Positions 42,513-52,465 of a DNA stretch of 64,000 nt are shown here, one piece after another (positions within the stretch are counted from its first letter, which is position 1; each line of letters begins with the position of its first letter). The stretch lies in contig NC_091233.1 in the NCBI RefSeq assembly GCF_040958095.1, forward strand, positions 8,516,777-8,580,776. The letters are read 5' to 3'. A program made the position numbers and the translations under genes. This stretch comes from Procambarus clarkii (taxonomy: Eukaryota > Arthropoda > Malacostraca > Decapoda > Cambaridae). The notes under the pieces are model-generated. The model made no database searches, was not told the origin of the DNA, and worked only from the letters and a program-made list of their open reading frames with translations.

Positions 42513-43782
42513 TAATCATATACATGCTACTAAAGGAAAAGGATGTCATACTAGCCTTGGGATTAATTAATTTTGCATTTATTAAATAAAGTTTACTGTT
42601 AAATTTTCTCCTGTGTACTTTATATATTATTCCCTTAAATATTCTGTCTTAGATCTTGAATTGCTTTGGATTTCACCTGTGATCTGATGAGAATAGTTAT
42701 GAGTAAATATTTCCATTTTGTAATTCATGAATTTAAGTTAAACGGAATTCCATTCACCCAATAAGTAGTAAAAGATCAAAGTTCCCTAGCACTCGGTATT
42801 AGTTGACTGGTCTCCACCGGAGTCAATTAGCCTAAATATTCAAAGTTCCAAGAGAAGTGGTGACGGCATTATTTGTTTATGAGTAACCTGACCTTCCATC
42901 TGGTCTCAAGAATTGTTAAGATATTTTTAACATCTTAGTCATTTCTCCCCACCTCCTCATGATAACTGGTTCGAGCACTTTCTACTGTGAGGGCGGACTC
43001 TTCCCAGTTCTTCGGGGGTTATATCAATGAAATTATTACAGCATTAAGGGTTACCGGTTATTAGCAACCATTATGGTGAGTGGTTGTGGCAAATGTTACA
43101 ATGGTGACTTGTTGCCCTACGTTACAGACAGATATTTTCTTTATAAATATAATCAAGATTTAGATCTAGAGCCCGTTTATCAGAGATTTATACAAATCCT
43201 TACAGTTGTGGCAGGAGTGAACAGGTGTTATAGTCATTGAAAACCTTACAGTTTACCATCAGAGCGGTGAGACAAATTTTTCCTATACTTATATCACAAA
43301 TTTTACATGAAAACAACTATTTGAAGAATTAGTGTAATTATATCATGTTGTTATAGAAATTTGTGCACCCGTAGCATTTTGCATCAACAGATTAAGAGGG
43401 TTGTCTTGACCAAAGTCGGTCTGAATACACAGCTTTTGTGACATAGATCTCATTGCTATAGGACTTATAATGCTTGTCAACAAGCTTTGTCACAGCTTAC
43501 TACTTTATCACTTTGTCACAAATATTTCTCTACTTTGTCACAGTATTTCCTTATTAATTCCATATATCCATCAGAAAGTCTCCCTGATTTCTATGCTCAC
43601 TACTAGCCAAACAAGATTTTAATTAATATTTTCTGGGGTAAATATCCATACCGTAGATAAGTGGCAAACAAGTTAGAGATAAAAATATAGTTTAGTTTTT
43701 CTATTATGCACACCACACCCATCCAGTGGGCAGCGGTGGCAAACTTACAGTCACCAGCAAGAAGTAAAACAGTAGGCAAACT
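42513..43782. other. Single-copy flank of the array
   Basis: AT-rich sequence with no long open frame. It includes three CTTTGTCAC repeats (43,484-43,544). Part of it is probably the 3' UTR and downstream flank of the minus-strand receptor exon that ends at 43,783. Confidence 0.5.
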
Positions 43783-44251
43783 TCATTGGGATTTTTTATG
43801 ACGTTTGGCTGACACATCAGCCTCACCTATTCCTGACCCGAGTTCAGAATCAGCTAATGAAGAACTTAATGTCTCATCAGAAGTGACATCAGTGTTCAGA
43901 TCAATTCCCTCGTGTATAGACATGTTGAAACGCCGGATGCCCACCGCCTGGACATCAGAAGACCTGGAGCGAGCCGTCAGGTTTGAGCTTCGGGCCTTGT
44001 AGTTGCAGGCCGTCATGGACCGGATCACTCGGTTACATGTTCGCGCCAGCTTGCTACGGTTCTCAGGCGTCAACACCACGATGAGGAAGATGCCTATCCC
44101 TCGCAGGCAGTTAAGGCTGGAGGGAATGTACCACAGGTAGTTATACCAATCATGTGAGGGCTCGTCGCTGTTGAATGCCACTAAGAAGGCAATCACCTCC
44201 ATGAACCACATCGCTCCGGACCACATCACCATAATCACCCCTTCCGTCAAC
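43783..44251 (-). CDS. Methuselah-like GPCR, terminal exon
   Basis: An open frame of about 155 codons ending at a stop on the minus strand. Residues 5-26 (VIMVMWSGAMWFMEVI core) and 36-61 (ending LRGIGIFLIVVL) are two hydrophobic membrane segments. Their spacing and motifs (W-x-x-E-V-I in the first, Y-x-W-Y then N-x-L-R-G in the second) match the sixth and seventh segments of Methuselah-type class B receptors. A Ser/Arg-rich cytoplasmic tail of about 90 residues follows and ends AKRHKKSQ. The exon starts at a good acceptor (TTCTTCCCACAG at 44,264-44,253), so there is no start codon. Such receptors sit in the plasma membrane and signal through G proteins; the ligand is unknown. The preceding exon is probably 49,170-49,257. 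Confidence 0.6.
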
Positions 44252-44361
44252 CTGTGGGAAGAACTTTGTGTAAAATAACCTATCGTTAATGTTCATAGCC
44301 AAGTTCAGGTGCACGTTGGGCCTGATCTAAGCAAAGTGATATAGCCGAGGCGTATATAGAA

Positions 44362-44420
44362 CGTCTCGTGTTGTTGCTGAGACGTGTTGTTATATGTGGT
44401 GTAAGCCACATATAACAACA
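44362..44420. repeat. Two adjacent hairpins in the intron
   Basis: The first is CGTCTC/GAGACG (44,362-44,384). The second has perfect 15-base arms, TGTTGTTATATGTGG and its complement, around a 6-base loop (44,385-44,420). No function is evident; a small inverted-repeat element or a replication-derived palindrome is possible. Confidence 0.7.
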
Positions 44421-44827
44421 GTAAACAATATATTAAAAACAGGATCCAAATCTACCCATTGCAATTGATATGTCGCACCATTTTGTTCTTAAGCCATCAT
44501 AAGGAATAGATGATACTGGTACAGATCAAGTAAATAACAAAATTAACCTTAATTATATATAAATATTATACAATATATATAAATTACAATTAGTTTTGAA
44601 CATTATGAAGTAAAGAGTCTGCTATTAAATTAAAAAAATTCCCAACAGATTTCAATGGACTGAGTGCAACAATTATCAATAAGCCAGGCTATTGTGACAT
44701 TCATATATGCTATAAAATTGGTGGAATTCATAAAATTCACAAAGTTTATCATTGTCTAGTCCCATCCATTACGTGTTTTAGGAATACTGGACACCGGGTG
44801 GTGTTGGAGGCTAAACGTGTTCTCTCG

Positions 44828-44958
44828 GCAATATGGTGGCGTTGAAGAGAGACTGTCTCCCGGCAATATGGTGGTGTTGAAGAGAGACTGTCTCCCGGCA
44901 ATATGGTGGCGTTGAAGAGAGACTGTCTCCAGGCAATATGGTGGCGTTGAAGAGAGAC
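44828..44958. repeat. 35-bp minisatellite, about 3.7 copies
   Basis: Unit beginning GCAATATGGTGGCGTTGAAG, with copies starting at 44,828, 44,863, 44,898 and 44,933. They differ at one or two bases each. Open minus-strand frames across it are by-products of the repeat. Confidence 0.9.
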
Positions 44959-45108
44959 TAGTGCATGACTGTTCATGAATATAATTGTATAATGATAAAT
45001 GGATAAATAGATGTAAATATGCGAGCATGCGATGGAATACAGTTACAACACACAATAAAACATACAGGTAGTGAACTCTACCACTAAGTGGCAGTGGTAG
45101 TGGTAGGG

Positions 45109-45390
45109 GTCTCGTAGCCTGGTGGATAGCGCGCAGGACTCGTAATTCTGTGGCGCGGGTTCGATTCCCGCACGAGGCAGAAACAAATGGGCAAAGTTTC
45201 TTTCACCCTAAGTGCCCCTGTTACCTAGCAGTAAATAGGTACCTGGGAATTAGTCAGCTGTCACGGGCTGCTTCCTGGGGTGTGTGTGTGGTGTGGAAAA
45301 AAAAGTAGTTAGTAAGCAGTTGATTGACAGTAGAGAGGCGGGCCGAAAGAGCAGAGCTCAACCCCCGCAAAAACGCAACTAGTAAACACA
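45109..45390 (+). mobile_element. tRNA-derived SINE, single copy
   Basis: The same family as the SINE in each macrosatellite unit, here outside the array. The tRNA-like head is better preserved: ends GTCTCGT/ACGAGGC pair over seven positions (with a G-T wobble) and the T arm GCGGG/CCCGC is perfect. The internal poly-A is only eight bases. It ends AACTAGTAAACAC directly beside LTR-like sequence of the BEL/Pao element. Confidence 0.85.
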
Positions 45391-45412
45391 GGTGGTGTGC
45401 CTAACAACTCCA

Positions 45413-45978
45413 TGTGTGGGGAACCGACCTGTGAGATTTATATTTATTTAATTTATATGAATTTATATTGTAATTTATATTTACGTTAATTTATATGTTT
45501 CGATAGCAAATTGTATGATGGTTAAAGTGAACTGTCTTTCTTCGAATGTACACAAATCGATCTCCTTACACATTATTGGGAGTTTATGGATTTATATGTA
45601 GTTAATCGATTTTTTTTCTTTTTTTCTACCACAAACGTGGATTGATTAAGAGACATTCACTACAGTATTAGACTACAAATATTCACTAAAATGGGGAGGA
45701 CTTATCTTATTGTAGGTAGGCCGGGTCCACCAGTTATGAACAAGGATGATCACACCAAATAATCCTCGTGTTTGAGGCTGGCATCAATACCATGTACTGG
45801 TGCACCAAATAACTGTTCTGCTTCCTCTTCATTGTTCCCGTCAAAGGGCACTTAAATAATAGCAGAAATCCTGTATATATGACAGCTATATCAGAGGAAA
45901 TATTGTCAATCGAAATAAAGAGATGAGAATATTACTCTCTCTGGGTTGGTTGCTGTCTCGTGTGCTAACCGGCTCACA
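45413..45978 (-). repeat. BEL/Pao 3' LTR
   Basis: Aligned by eye with 48,617-49,152 over most of its length (shared blocks include TAGGTAGGCCGGGTCCACC and ACCATGTACTGGTGCACC/GTACC). It differs by scattered substitutions and by an extra T-rich stretch near 45,608-45,627. The right boundary is approximate. Confidence 0.6.
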
Positions 45979-46779
45979 CTATATCTACCTAACATAACTG
46001 GCCAGGAATGTAAAGTTAATAAACGGGTTTCGGCAATACACTTCCCTTATAGTAGACGCAGTTGGAGTTGATAACAGGATCACTATTAGTCCCATAACTT
46101 CGTTGTCCAAGGGAATTTATTGGAGCTCTTCTGCTCCAGCGACCGGTTGTTAAAATTAACAACGGCTGACCCTCCTCCACTGATGCCCTGGCTCTCTTGT
46201 CCAGATGTCAACAAGTGGTAGAAAGGTTACATTTACTCTATTTTGGTACTTTTATTTATGTTAATTCAAGTGAGATGTTTTTGTGATGTTAACAGTCCAA
46301 AAACTGCTGTATTAAGAATAATTCCAAACAGAATTAGCTGGTAAAATTAAAAGCAACATGTGGCACTAATATCCCATTTTCTATTGACGGAAATTTCCAC
46401 TGTGCTACATTTTCTGTATGAGTAAACACTATTTCTAGGGTTAATTTGTTATTTAAACAACAACAGCAATATTATCTGCATATTGGATTTAATATTAGTA
46501 AATGGTGTCGAGTTTTCCAATATAATTTCCCGGGGCTGCTCGCGGGTCGAAGTCCTACTTAGAACAGACGAACACCGATAATTCACCTTCGAATTATTAG
46601 ATTAATTTAATGTTAGTAGTTAGTAATCACACATTTGTGCGTCAGTTCGTAAAGGGCGTATTTTCTGTAGTTGTTTTAATAATTCTGTAATTTGCGTTTT
46701 CGAGTTGCAGGGGGTTGAAAGTCTTTAACATTTTCTTTCCCTGCTAACTCTTAGGAGGTTAAAATTTCAGCCTAATTAC

Positions 46780-47290
46780 ATTTTATTTAACCCAGAGTAC
46801 TGAATGTGAACAAGTACTACAGCCAAGAATGATTCTGGGACTGCAGTAATATCAGTGACATTAGGTATATAACTAGAAGCTTGTTCAGGTAACTGGTCAC
46901 TGATATATAAACACTGAGGCCCATGGAAAACATCTTGATTAAATAATAAATGAATCAAAATCAGTCGTCGGGTTGATATAGTCAGTCATGCTCCTTTATG
47001 CTTATTTGCTAGAGTTACTTAGCTGACAAATTGGGTTTAATTTAGTTTATTTGATTCAGAGGATTGAATAGTCAATCATTAAAGTCAAGCATGATTCTAA
47101 GACTGCAGTGGGTTCAGTGACATTGGTCGCAATGACTTGGAGCTTATTTAGGCTACTGTTCACTGATTTGCCACTGAGGCCTCGTGAACTCATCTTCAAC
47201 TATGAATGATGATATCAAGATCAACCTCTGTTGTTATAGTCAGCTGTAATCTCCTTAGTATAATGCTACTGGAGTTGTATCATCAGCTGA
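46780..47290. repeat. Diverged internal duplication in the element
   Basis: Two related segments (about 46,780-47,010 and 47,040-47,290) share blocks such as AGAATGATTCTGGGACTGCAG / GCATGATTCTAAGACTGCAG and CACTGAGGCC in the same order. Their divergence is much greater than that between the LTRs. No coding sense is seen. Confidence 0.55.
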
Positions 47291-47552
47291 CAAATTTAGA
47301 TTTATATTGATATTGTTTATCTACAGGCATTGGTCTCCTCAGACTTAATAGTGGGCCAGTGAGTAATTTGCCTCCTGCAGAATTTAGCATGATTATGCCC
47401 TGATATTTAGTTTGGCTACCGATGAATTTGTGGTAGTAGTCAGCACCGACAAGGATTCCGAAGTCAGCGAGGTGATCAGACTTAATTTTATCTGCCAATT
47501 TTATTCCTCTATTTCTCAGAAATTTGACAGTAGCTGACAGACCCCTGCACAC
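47283..47552 (-). pseudogene. BEL/Pao protease-region fragment
   Basis: An 89-codon frame with the pattern DHLADFGILVGADYYHKFIG followed by LNSAGGKLLTGPL. This is the aspartyl-protease-related region (DUF1758 type) of BEL/Pao polyproteins. The catalytic Asp part that should precede it and all later domains are missing, so it is a fragment. It gives the orientation and class of the element between the two LTRs. Confidence 0.75.
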
Positions 47553-47989
47553 GTAGGTCGGCTGGAATTGTGTCCACCAAAATGACTTGTACTTGACAGA
47601 AATAGCTGCCTAATCGTATTGATGGTTGTACCACTTGGTAGACTTGTGGTCCTGTATCTGAAATATTGAATGTCGTCTGGGTTACAAAATAGGTTATAAA
47701 ATAACCTAGTGAATTACAGTCCTACCTCCTGTAGAGGTTAGTACTTAAAACTAATGTACATTATATATAATCATACACACAAATGATTTGAGTGATAATC
47801 CAGTGTCCCTGGAAGTACCTTTAGGTTAGCTCTTCAATTATTACCATATATTGGTATAGATACTACTTAATCACTCAAAGGTGCAGTGATTATAGGTAAA
47901 CAATTATAAAAAATGTAATTATAGATTCACAACTCAACTCGAGCTGGTATAAGTTTTACCCAAAACAGGGTCTGATTAATGGTGCTTAA

Positions 47990-48041
47990 TATATTGAACA
48001 ACCTAGCACCATTGATTAATGGTGCTAGGTTGTTCAATATA
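47990..48041. repeat. Perfect 24-bp hairpin
   Basis: Arms of 24 bases (left arm begins TATATTGAACAACC, right arm ends GGTTGTTCAATATA) with a 4-base loop GATT, no mismatches. A partial direct copy of the loop side, GATTAATGGTGCT, lies just upstream at 47,973. Confidence 0.9.
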
Positions 48042-48571
48042 GTACAACTAGACTATGGTAATAAATGGAACTAGGATAAACAATAATTAGTTCAACTAGT
48101 CATGGTAATATAGGACTACGTCATCAATAAAAACTAGTCAATTTAAATATCCTACCCTGTAGTGGGTTGACAATCAGTAAATATTATATTGAGGAGACTA
48201 GTGCAATATATATTTTAAATAATTCTCTATTCAAGAGAAAGAATACACACTATTTGCGTTGTTATTAGTCTCTTAATACTTCTAGATAGTACTAAAAGTT
48301 AAATATGTCTGTTATTAGTGATCTAGCGAAAATAACACCACAAATTTAGTGTATATAAACTTGCGAATGCGCAGCTGCTAATATGGGTGGTTTTAAATTT
48401 AGCGCTGTCACTCCGCAGAATAACACTCCACGAAATTAGTGGGTGACCTTGAAGCCGCTTGAGAGGCAGGGCGTCCTGAGGGGCTCATGAGTAGATAGTG
48501 GGTCACCGCGGCTGGTCTTTGACTGGCAATGTTTGTTCACTAATTTATTACACTAGTTTATTCAATTTAAC

Positions 48572-48595
48572 GATAGTCTAGCTCTCTAGACTATC
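48572..48595. repeat. Hairpin beside the 5' LTR
   Basis: Perfect 10-base arms GATAGTCTAG/CTAGACTATC with loop CTCT. It lies about 20 bases inside the LTR boundary, in the leader region of the element. A tRNA T-arm-like GGTTCGAAT lies between it and the LTR and could be part of a primer-binding site; this is uncertain. Confidence 0.7.
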
Positions 48596-48616
48596 TAGGT
48601 TCGAATGACCAATTAA

Positions 48617-49152
48617 TATGGGGATCCGACCTGTGAGATTTATATTTATTTAATTTATATGAATTAATTTTGTAATTTATATTAACATTAATTTACATAT
48701 TTCGATAGCAAATTTTATGATGGTTAAAGTGGACTGTAGTGGTTCGAATTCCCAGAAATGGATCTCCTTACACATTATTGGGGGTTTATGGATTTATATT
48801 TAGTTAATCAAAATTATTGATCAGCAGACATTCACTACAGTATTAGACAACAAATATTCACTAAAATAGGGAGGGCCTTATCTTATTGTAGGTAGGCCGG
48901 GTCCACCAGTTATGAACAAGGATGATCACACCAAATAATCCTCGTGTTTGAGTCTGGCATCAATACCATGTACTGGTGTACCAAATAACTGTTCTGCTTC
49001 CACTTCATTGTTCCCGTCAAAGGGCACTTAAATAATAGCAGTAATCCTGTATATATGACAGCTATATCATGGGAAATATTGCCAATTTAAATAAAAAGAT
49101 GAGAATATTACTCACTCTGTGCCTCTGTGTGGTAGTGTGCCTAACAACACCA
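48617..49152 (-). repeat. BEL/Pao 5' LTR
   Basis: Direct repeat partner of 45,413-45,978. On the minus strand it starts TGGTGTTGTTAGGCACAC (49,152 downward) and ends near GGATCCCCATA. Confidence 0.6.
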
Positions 49153-49169
49153 TCTCTGGTTATACTCAC

Positions 49170-49257
49170 AGGTTTTGGGTCCGGTGGGAGCGAAGTCCCG
49201 AGTGCCGAGAAGTGACAACGGTGTGGCCGTCCTCCGCGGTCATGCTCTCCACGCTAC
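49170..49257 (-). CDS. Putative internal exon of the receptor gene
   Basis: A short GC-richer stretch whose minus-strand frame reads VESMTAEDGHTVV onward and ends RSHRTQN plus two bases of a Leu codon, directly before a strong donor, CT|GTGAGTAT. Two acceptor AGs are possible (exon start 49,257 or 49,253) after a moderately pyrimidine-rich run. Joined to the exon at 44,251 the frame stays open and gives basic residues just before the sixth membrane segment, as expected of a third intracellular loop. No homology was recognised in the exon itself, so the call rests on splice sites, phase and position. Confidence 0.4.
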
Positions 49258-49294
49258 CTACCAGTAGTGATAGTGGGTGCATTACCATCGTATG

Positions 49295-49295
<1 letters not shown>

Positions 49296-49331
<36 letters not shown>
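49296..49331. repeat. Short (AAT)n microsatellite
   Basis: About eleven AAT repeats. A second, interrupted AAT/AAC/ATG tract lies at 49,602-49,638. Confidence 0.95.
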
Positions 49332-49333
<2 letters not shown>

Positions 49334-49474
49334 AACATCAGTCGGATCCATTCGGAGCATCCAAACTTGCACTGGGTACTCCGTAGCATATGCCTTAAAC
49401 CACTCAATCACAATTTGATAACAAATAATGTAACTTGAAATTACACTGAATCTTCTAGGGTTCTTGAGGCATCT

Positions 49475-49555
49475 AGTTGATACCGTGGAACAGTGGTTTA
49501 AGGCGTGAGCTTGAGAGTATCCAGCGTGCAGGTTCGAATCCTCTTCATGGCTTCT
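49475..49555 (+). mobile_element. tRNA-like SINE head
   Basis: A perfect box B, GGTTCGAATCC, follows an A-box-like GGAACAGTGGTTTAAGG at about tRNA spacing. An AAT-rich tail starts about 50 bases downstream. The class differs from the SINE in the array. No CCA-competent acceptor stem is evident, so it is a SINE head and not a tRNA gene. Confidence 0.5.
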
Positions 49556-49639
49556 ACTGATTTTCTTATTGATACGTCATGTTAAATTTATGTCTTTGTA
49601 CAACAATAATAATAACAATAATGATAATAATAATAATGA

Positions 49640-49775
49640 GAAAATGCATAGGAGCCTTGATGAGGGTTTGAGCCGTGATGATGAAAATGCATAGGAGGTC
49701 CGTGATGAGGGTTCGAACCTATGCGGTGGGTTTTCCCATGCACACACTCTAGACGACTAGATCACGACATGGCAT
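49640..49775 (-). mobile_element. tRNA-like SINE with internal repeat
   Basis: On the minus strand, CGTGAT/ATCACG ends pair, a D-arm-like CTAG-TCGT-CTAG follows, and box B is GGTTCGAACCC (49,708-49,718). A shortened, diverged copy of its 3' part (AATGCATAGGAG ... GATGAGGGTT) precedes it at 49,643-49,675. Confidence 0.5.
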
Positions 49776-50940
49776 TAGGATTACAACCTGGAGCTCTACT
49801 GAACACACTAAAGTTTCCGTGTGCATGGAAGGAAGAACACAATGGAAGGTGGAACATTCCTTAAACCTGATACACATGAACAGAGTGCATCAGGTTCATG
49901 ATGTCTAGAGGCAAGGACTCATCTCCATTCTCAACCACGAAGATGATTCAGGATAAGTCACTGCATGGACTAGAGGCAAAATACAATGCCTTCAGACAGA
50001 AAGAGTCTCTTTTTCACAGTGCTCCCATTCCCATACCATTTTACTGATGATTCCCTACACTCGATTTGTGCTGTGGAAAGTGCAGCTGTCATAGAGAGAG
50101 ACCGCTCCTATTCTATGTGAAGAATTTAAATGATAAACTAGAATTCCACTCTTCAACCAGAAATATTTCCATAATCTTTGGACTCAAACGAGTAATGTAT
50201 CCAGAGTTAACACATTAATTGCATGTGACCTTCATCACTGATTGCACTCAACTACTCAAAACATAACTGTTACATGCAAGGCAGAGATATAGTCATCAAA
50301 CGAGGGAATCGGAGCCCTTACAATATTGTTTTGCAAATGGAATGCAATGCATGTCTACGCTGTATACAAACACAATTTCATTAGAACTCCATAAGTACAT
50401 TCCACAGAATGAAGTAATCGTACTAAATCTGTCGAAAACACTTTGAAATTTCCCATAGATCTTCATTCACAGGTATTTCTCTTTCACCTGTGTCCATCGT
50501 ACTCCCAGCCTTATTGCGTCATGTTGCACCATGTTGCAAACACCATTGTTACATTTGTAATGGTTCAAGCTCGTTACTTGCAATGTTGCATTCAACATTC
50601 CATTCGCTGACGGGCTTCACGGTCTATGTCACCAAACACCCTGTGAGATGTTGGGTTTTTGGCCACTTCTCAGCTAGCTTACATTTGTTAGGTGAAAGGT
50701 AGAAAAAGCCTTCTGCCTAAGAAAATGGCGGAGATGTGCACAGGGTTTGCATATAAGTCTATCTTTCATGTCAATGGAGATAGACTAGTGAAATCACGTC
50801 TCTTTCGAAAGGGGATGTCTTCAGCATTCCAAAGATGTAACTCTCGTTTTCGTAAGTATCCTGTGTGAATAGTTACAGGTTTTCTCTGAATTCTGTAACT
50901 CTTGGCCTTGGCAACAAAGAGTGAGAGAGAAGAGGATGAA
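49776..50940. other. Unassigned stretch
   Basis: No gene, repeat or element recognised. Only short open frames without domains. Confidence 0.5.
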
Positions 50941-50982
50941 TGGACAAACATCAGGTACCACGGCTCCCCAATGCCGGTGACG

Positions 50983-51062
50983 TGACGTCATCAACGTCTT
51001 TTGCCGGCTTAGTGTTTATTGAAAGCGGCACGAGGCCTCCGCCGAGGCTCGAGCCTGATTGG
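50983..51062 (-). promoter_or_regulatory. CCAAT/CRE module, single copy
   Basis: On the minus strand: CCAATCAG (51,062-51,055), CCTCGTGCC (51,035-51,027) and TGACGTCA (50,990-50,983), the last one within GTGACGTGACGTCATC. The order and spacing (27 and 45 bases) nearly equal those in each macrosatellite unit (26 and 48 bases). An E2F-like GCGCCAAAA lies at 51,105-51,113. It could drive transcription in either direction; a shared LTR promoter is one explanation. Confidence 0.4.
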
Positions 51063-52361
51063 CCGATGGCCTGGCACCAAAGGGAGCCGCTACTTGAATT
51101 CTCGCGCCAAAACCTTTGCTGGTCCAAGATTCCCGCGCTAAAGGCGGGCATTCTGTATCGAAGAGAGACGCTGTAGAGAAGTAGGGAGATCAGGGCTCTG
51201 GCCAAAGCCTTGATTCCTCCCTCTCCTTTCAACCTCCAGCCAGCTACTTAACCCTACGCTGTTCCACGTTGCACTCGCAGAATCCTGTAGCGCCAGAACT
51301 CGTTAGTTGTGAAAATTCAAGGAGATAGTGAAGTGATATCGTAAACCGTCACATGTGCTGCCAACAGGTGCAACAGGACTGTCCAGTCATCCAGTGAAAG
51401 CGGCTACACCTAGAGCAACCCGTCCTTCTATTGCTCTGTCACAGAGAGATATAAGAATCAGGAAACGATTCTAAGTGTTTGAGTGAAGATCCGTGTGAAT
51501 ATCTTCAATATTGTGAGAGTATGTACTCTGTTAATTTTCCTCTTCCACACCATTGTCCTCCCGGGGTGCCTCACATCTGGTGGTTCAATACATTCGTCTA
51601 TTCCAGCGTGCATACCGTCAGCCTTCAGCAATACATCACGCTTGCGTTTAAAAACCCGGTGTATAACTGTGAGGGCGTTACTAGTTTATTAGTGGAAACG
51701 TGTCAGGCGACTCTCGCCTCTGTGTCTTGAGCGCGCGGGAAACACCTTCCCGCCGCCCCTCACACCTCCAGGCCGTGGGCCTGCTGCCTCACCTCGCTAC
51801 CTCTGAGCGTCGATATCCCCAACCCGACCTCCACCACACTCCGTTGTCCCTGGCTCGTGCTTCAATCAACAGCTGGGGCTAGTGTGCGTGTGATAGACGT
51901 TGGTAAGTGTGTCTTACCGATATAAATTAACGTGAGTACTCAAACATTATTTCTCTGTATCTTCCTAATGTGCAAATTCCTTGTGTTGATTTCATTCAGC
52001 CGTCCGGTGTTCGTTCTCACTAGTTACCCTACGGGACCGAGTTCGATTCCCCGAGGAAGCACGATAGGTGAAGACCTGCTACAGCATTTCTGTGTGAATA
52101 CTGCAGCAAGATCTTAGTGTGATTGTCACCTTACACATTCAGTTTTACACATTTAGTTGTCTTTGTGACGTGTGTATTTAACTGTGTTTAGTGTGGTTTA
52201 GTGTTTACCATGACTGTGTGATTAACCCATGTCCTTGCCGTTCTATCTTTATTTCCAGGGGACATGCTTCAAGTCCAAGTAAGAGTTATTTACTTTGTGT
52301 ACTATAATTTTTATTTTTGGTGACACGTGAGTGTGTCAGTGTTGTGTGTGGTGTTTATATT
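51063..52361. other. Possible non-coding transcribed stretch
   Basis: No long coding frame. Good splice-like signals are present on the plus strand: a donor GTAAGT at 51,903 and an acceptor TTTATTTCCAG ending near 52,259. A box B-like GAGTTCGATTCCCC is at 52,039-52,052. These could mark an untranslated exon and intron downstream of the CRE module, but the evidence is thin. Confidence 0.25.
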
Positions 52362-52465
52362 TTGTTGTTGGTCTCAGTGACCCGTGTTGGTGTGTACAAT
52401 TATCTTTGATATATTGTTGTTGGTCTCAGTGACCCGTATTGGTGTGTTCAGTGTAACTTTGTGTT
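52362..52465. repeat. 52-bp direct repeat, two copies
   Basis: Copies start at 52,362 and 52,414 with TTGTTGTTGGTCTCAGTGAC. They diverge after about 40 bases. Confidence 0.85.

Larger units (their letters stand above)
45395..49152 (-). mobile_element. BEL/Pao LTR element, internally deleted
   Basis: Two direct repeats of about 540-570 bases (45,413-45,978 and 48,617-49,152) flank about 2.6 kb that contains a BEL/Pao protease-region relic on the minus strand. On that strand each repeat has a start related to TTAGGCACAC and an end like GGTCGG-x-TCCCCA. A short piece starting TGGAGTTGTTAGGCACAC (45,395-45,412) sits beyond the 3' LTR, as if a further LTR begins there and is cut off at the SINE. 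RT, RNase H and integrase are not found, so it is non-autonomous. It lies within the putative receptor intron, antisense to nothing and in the same direction as the gene. Confidence 0.65.
44252..49169 (-). other. Putative 4.9 kb intron of the receptor gene
   Basis: Bounded by a donor GTGAGTAT at 49,169 and the acceptor at 44,252 on the minus strand. It carries two hairpins, a 35-bp minisatellite, a SINE and a BEL/Pao element. The phases of the two flanking exons fit (CT plus G gives a Leu codon). Confidence 0.45.

Noticed and set aside
51483..51692. Signal-peptide-like ORF beginning with GTG
   Set aside because: No ATG start and no domain; an overlapping frame of the same length class is equally open.
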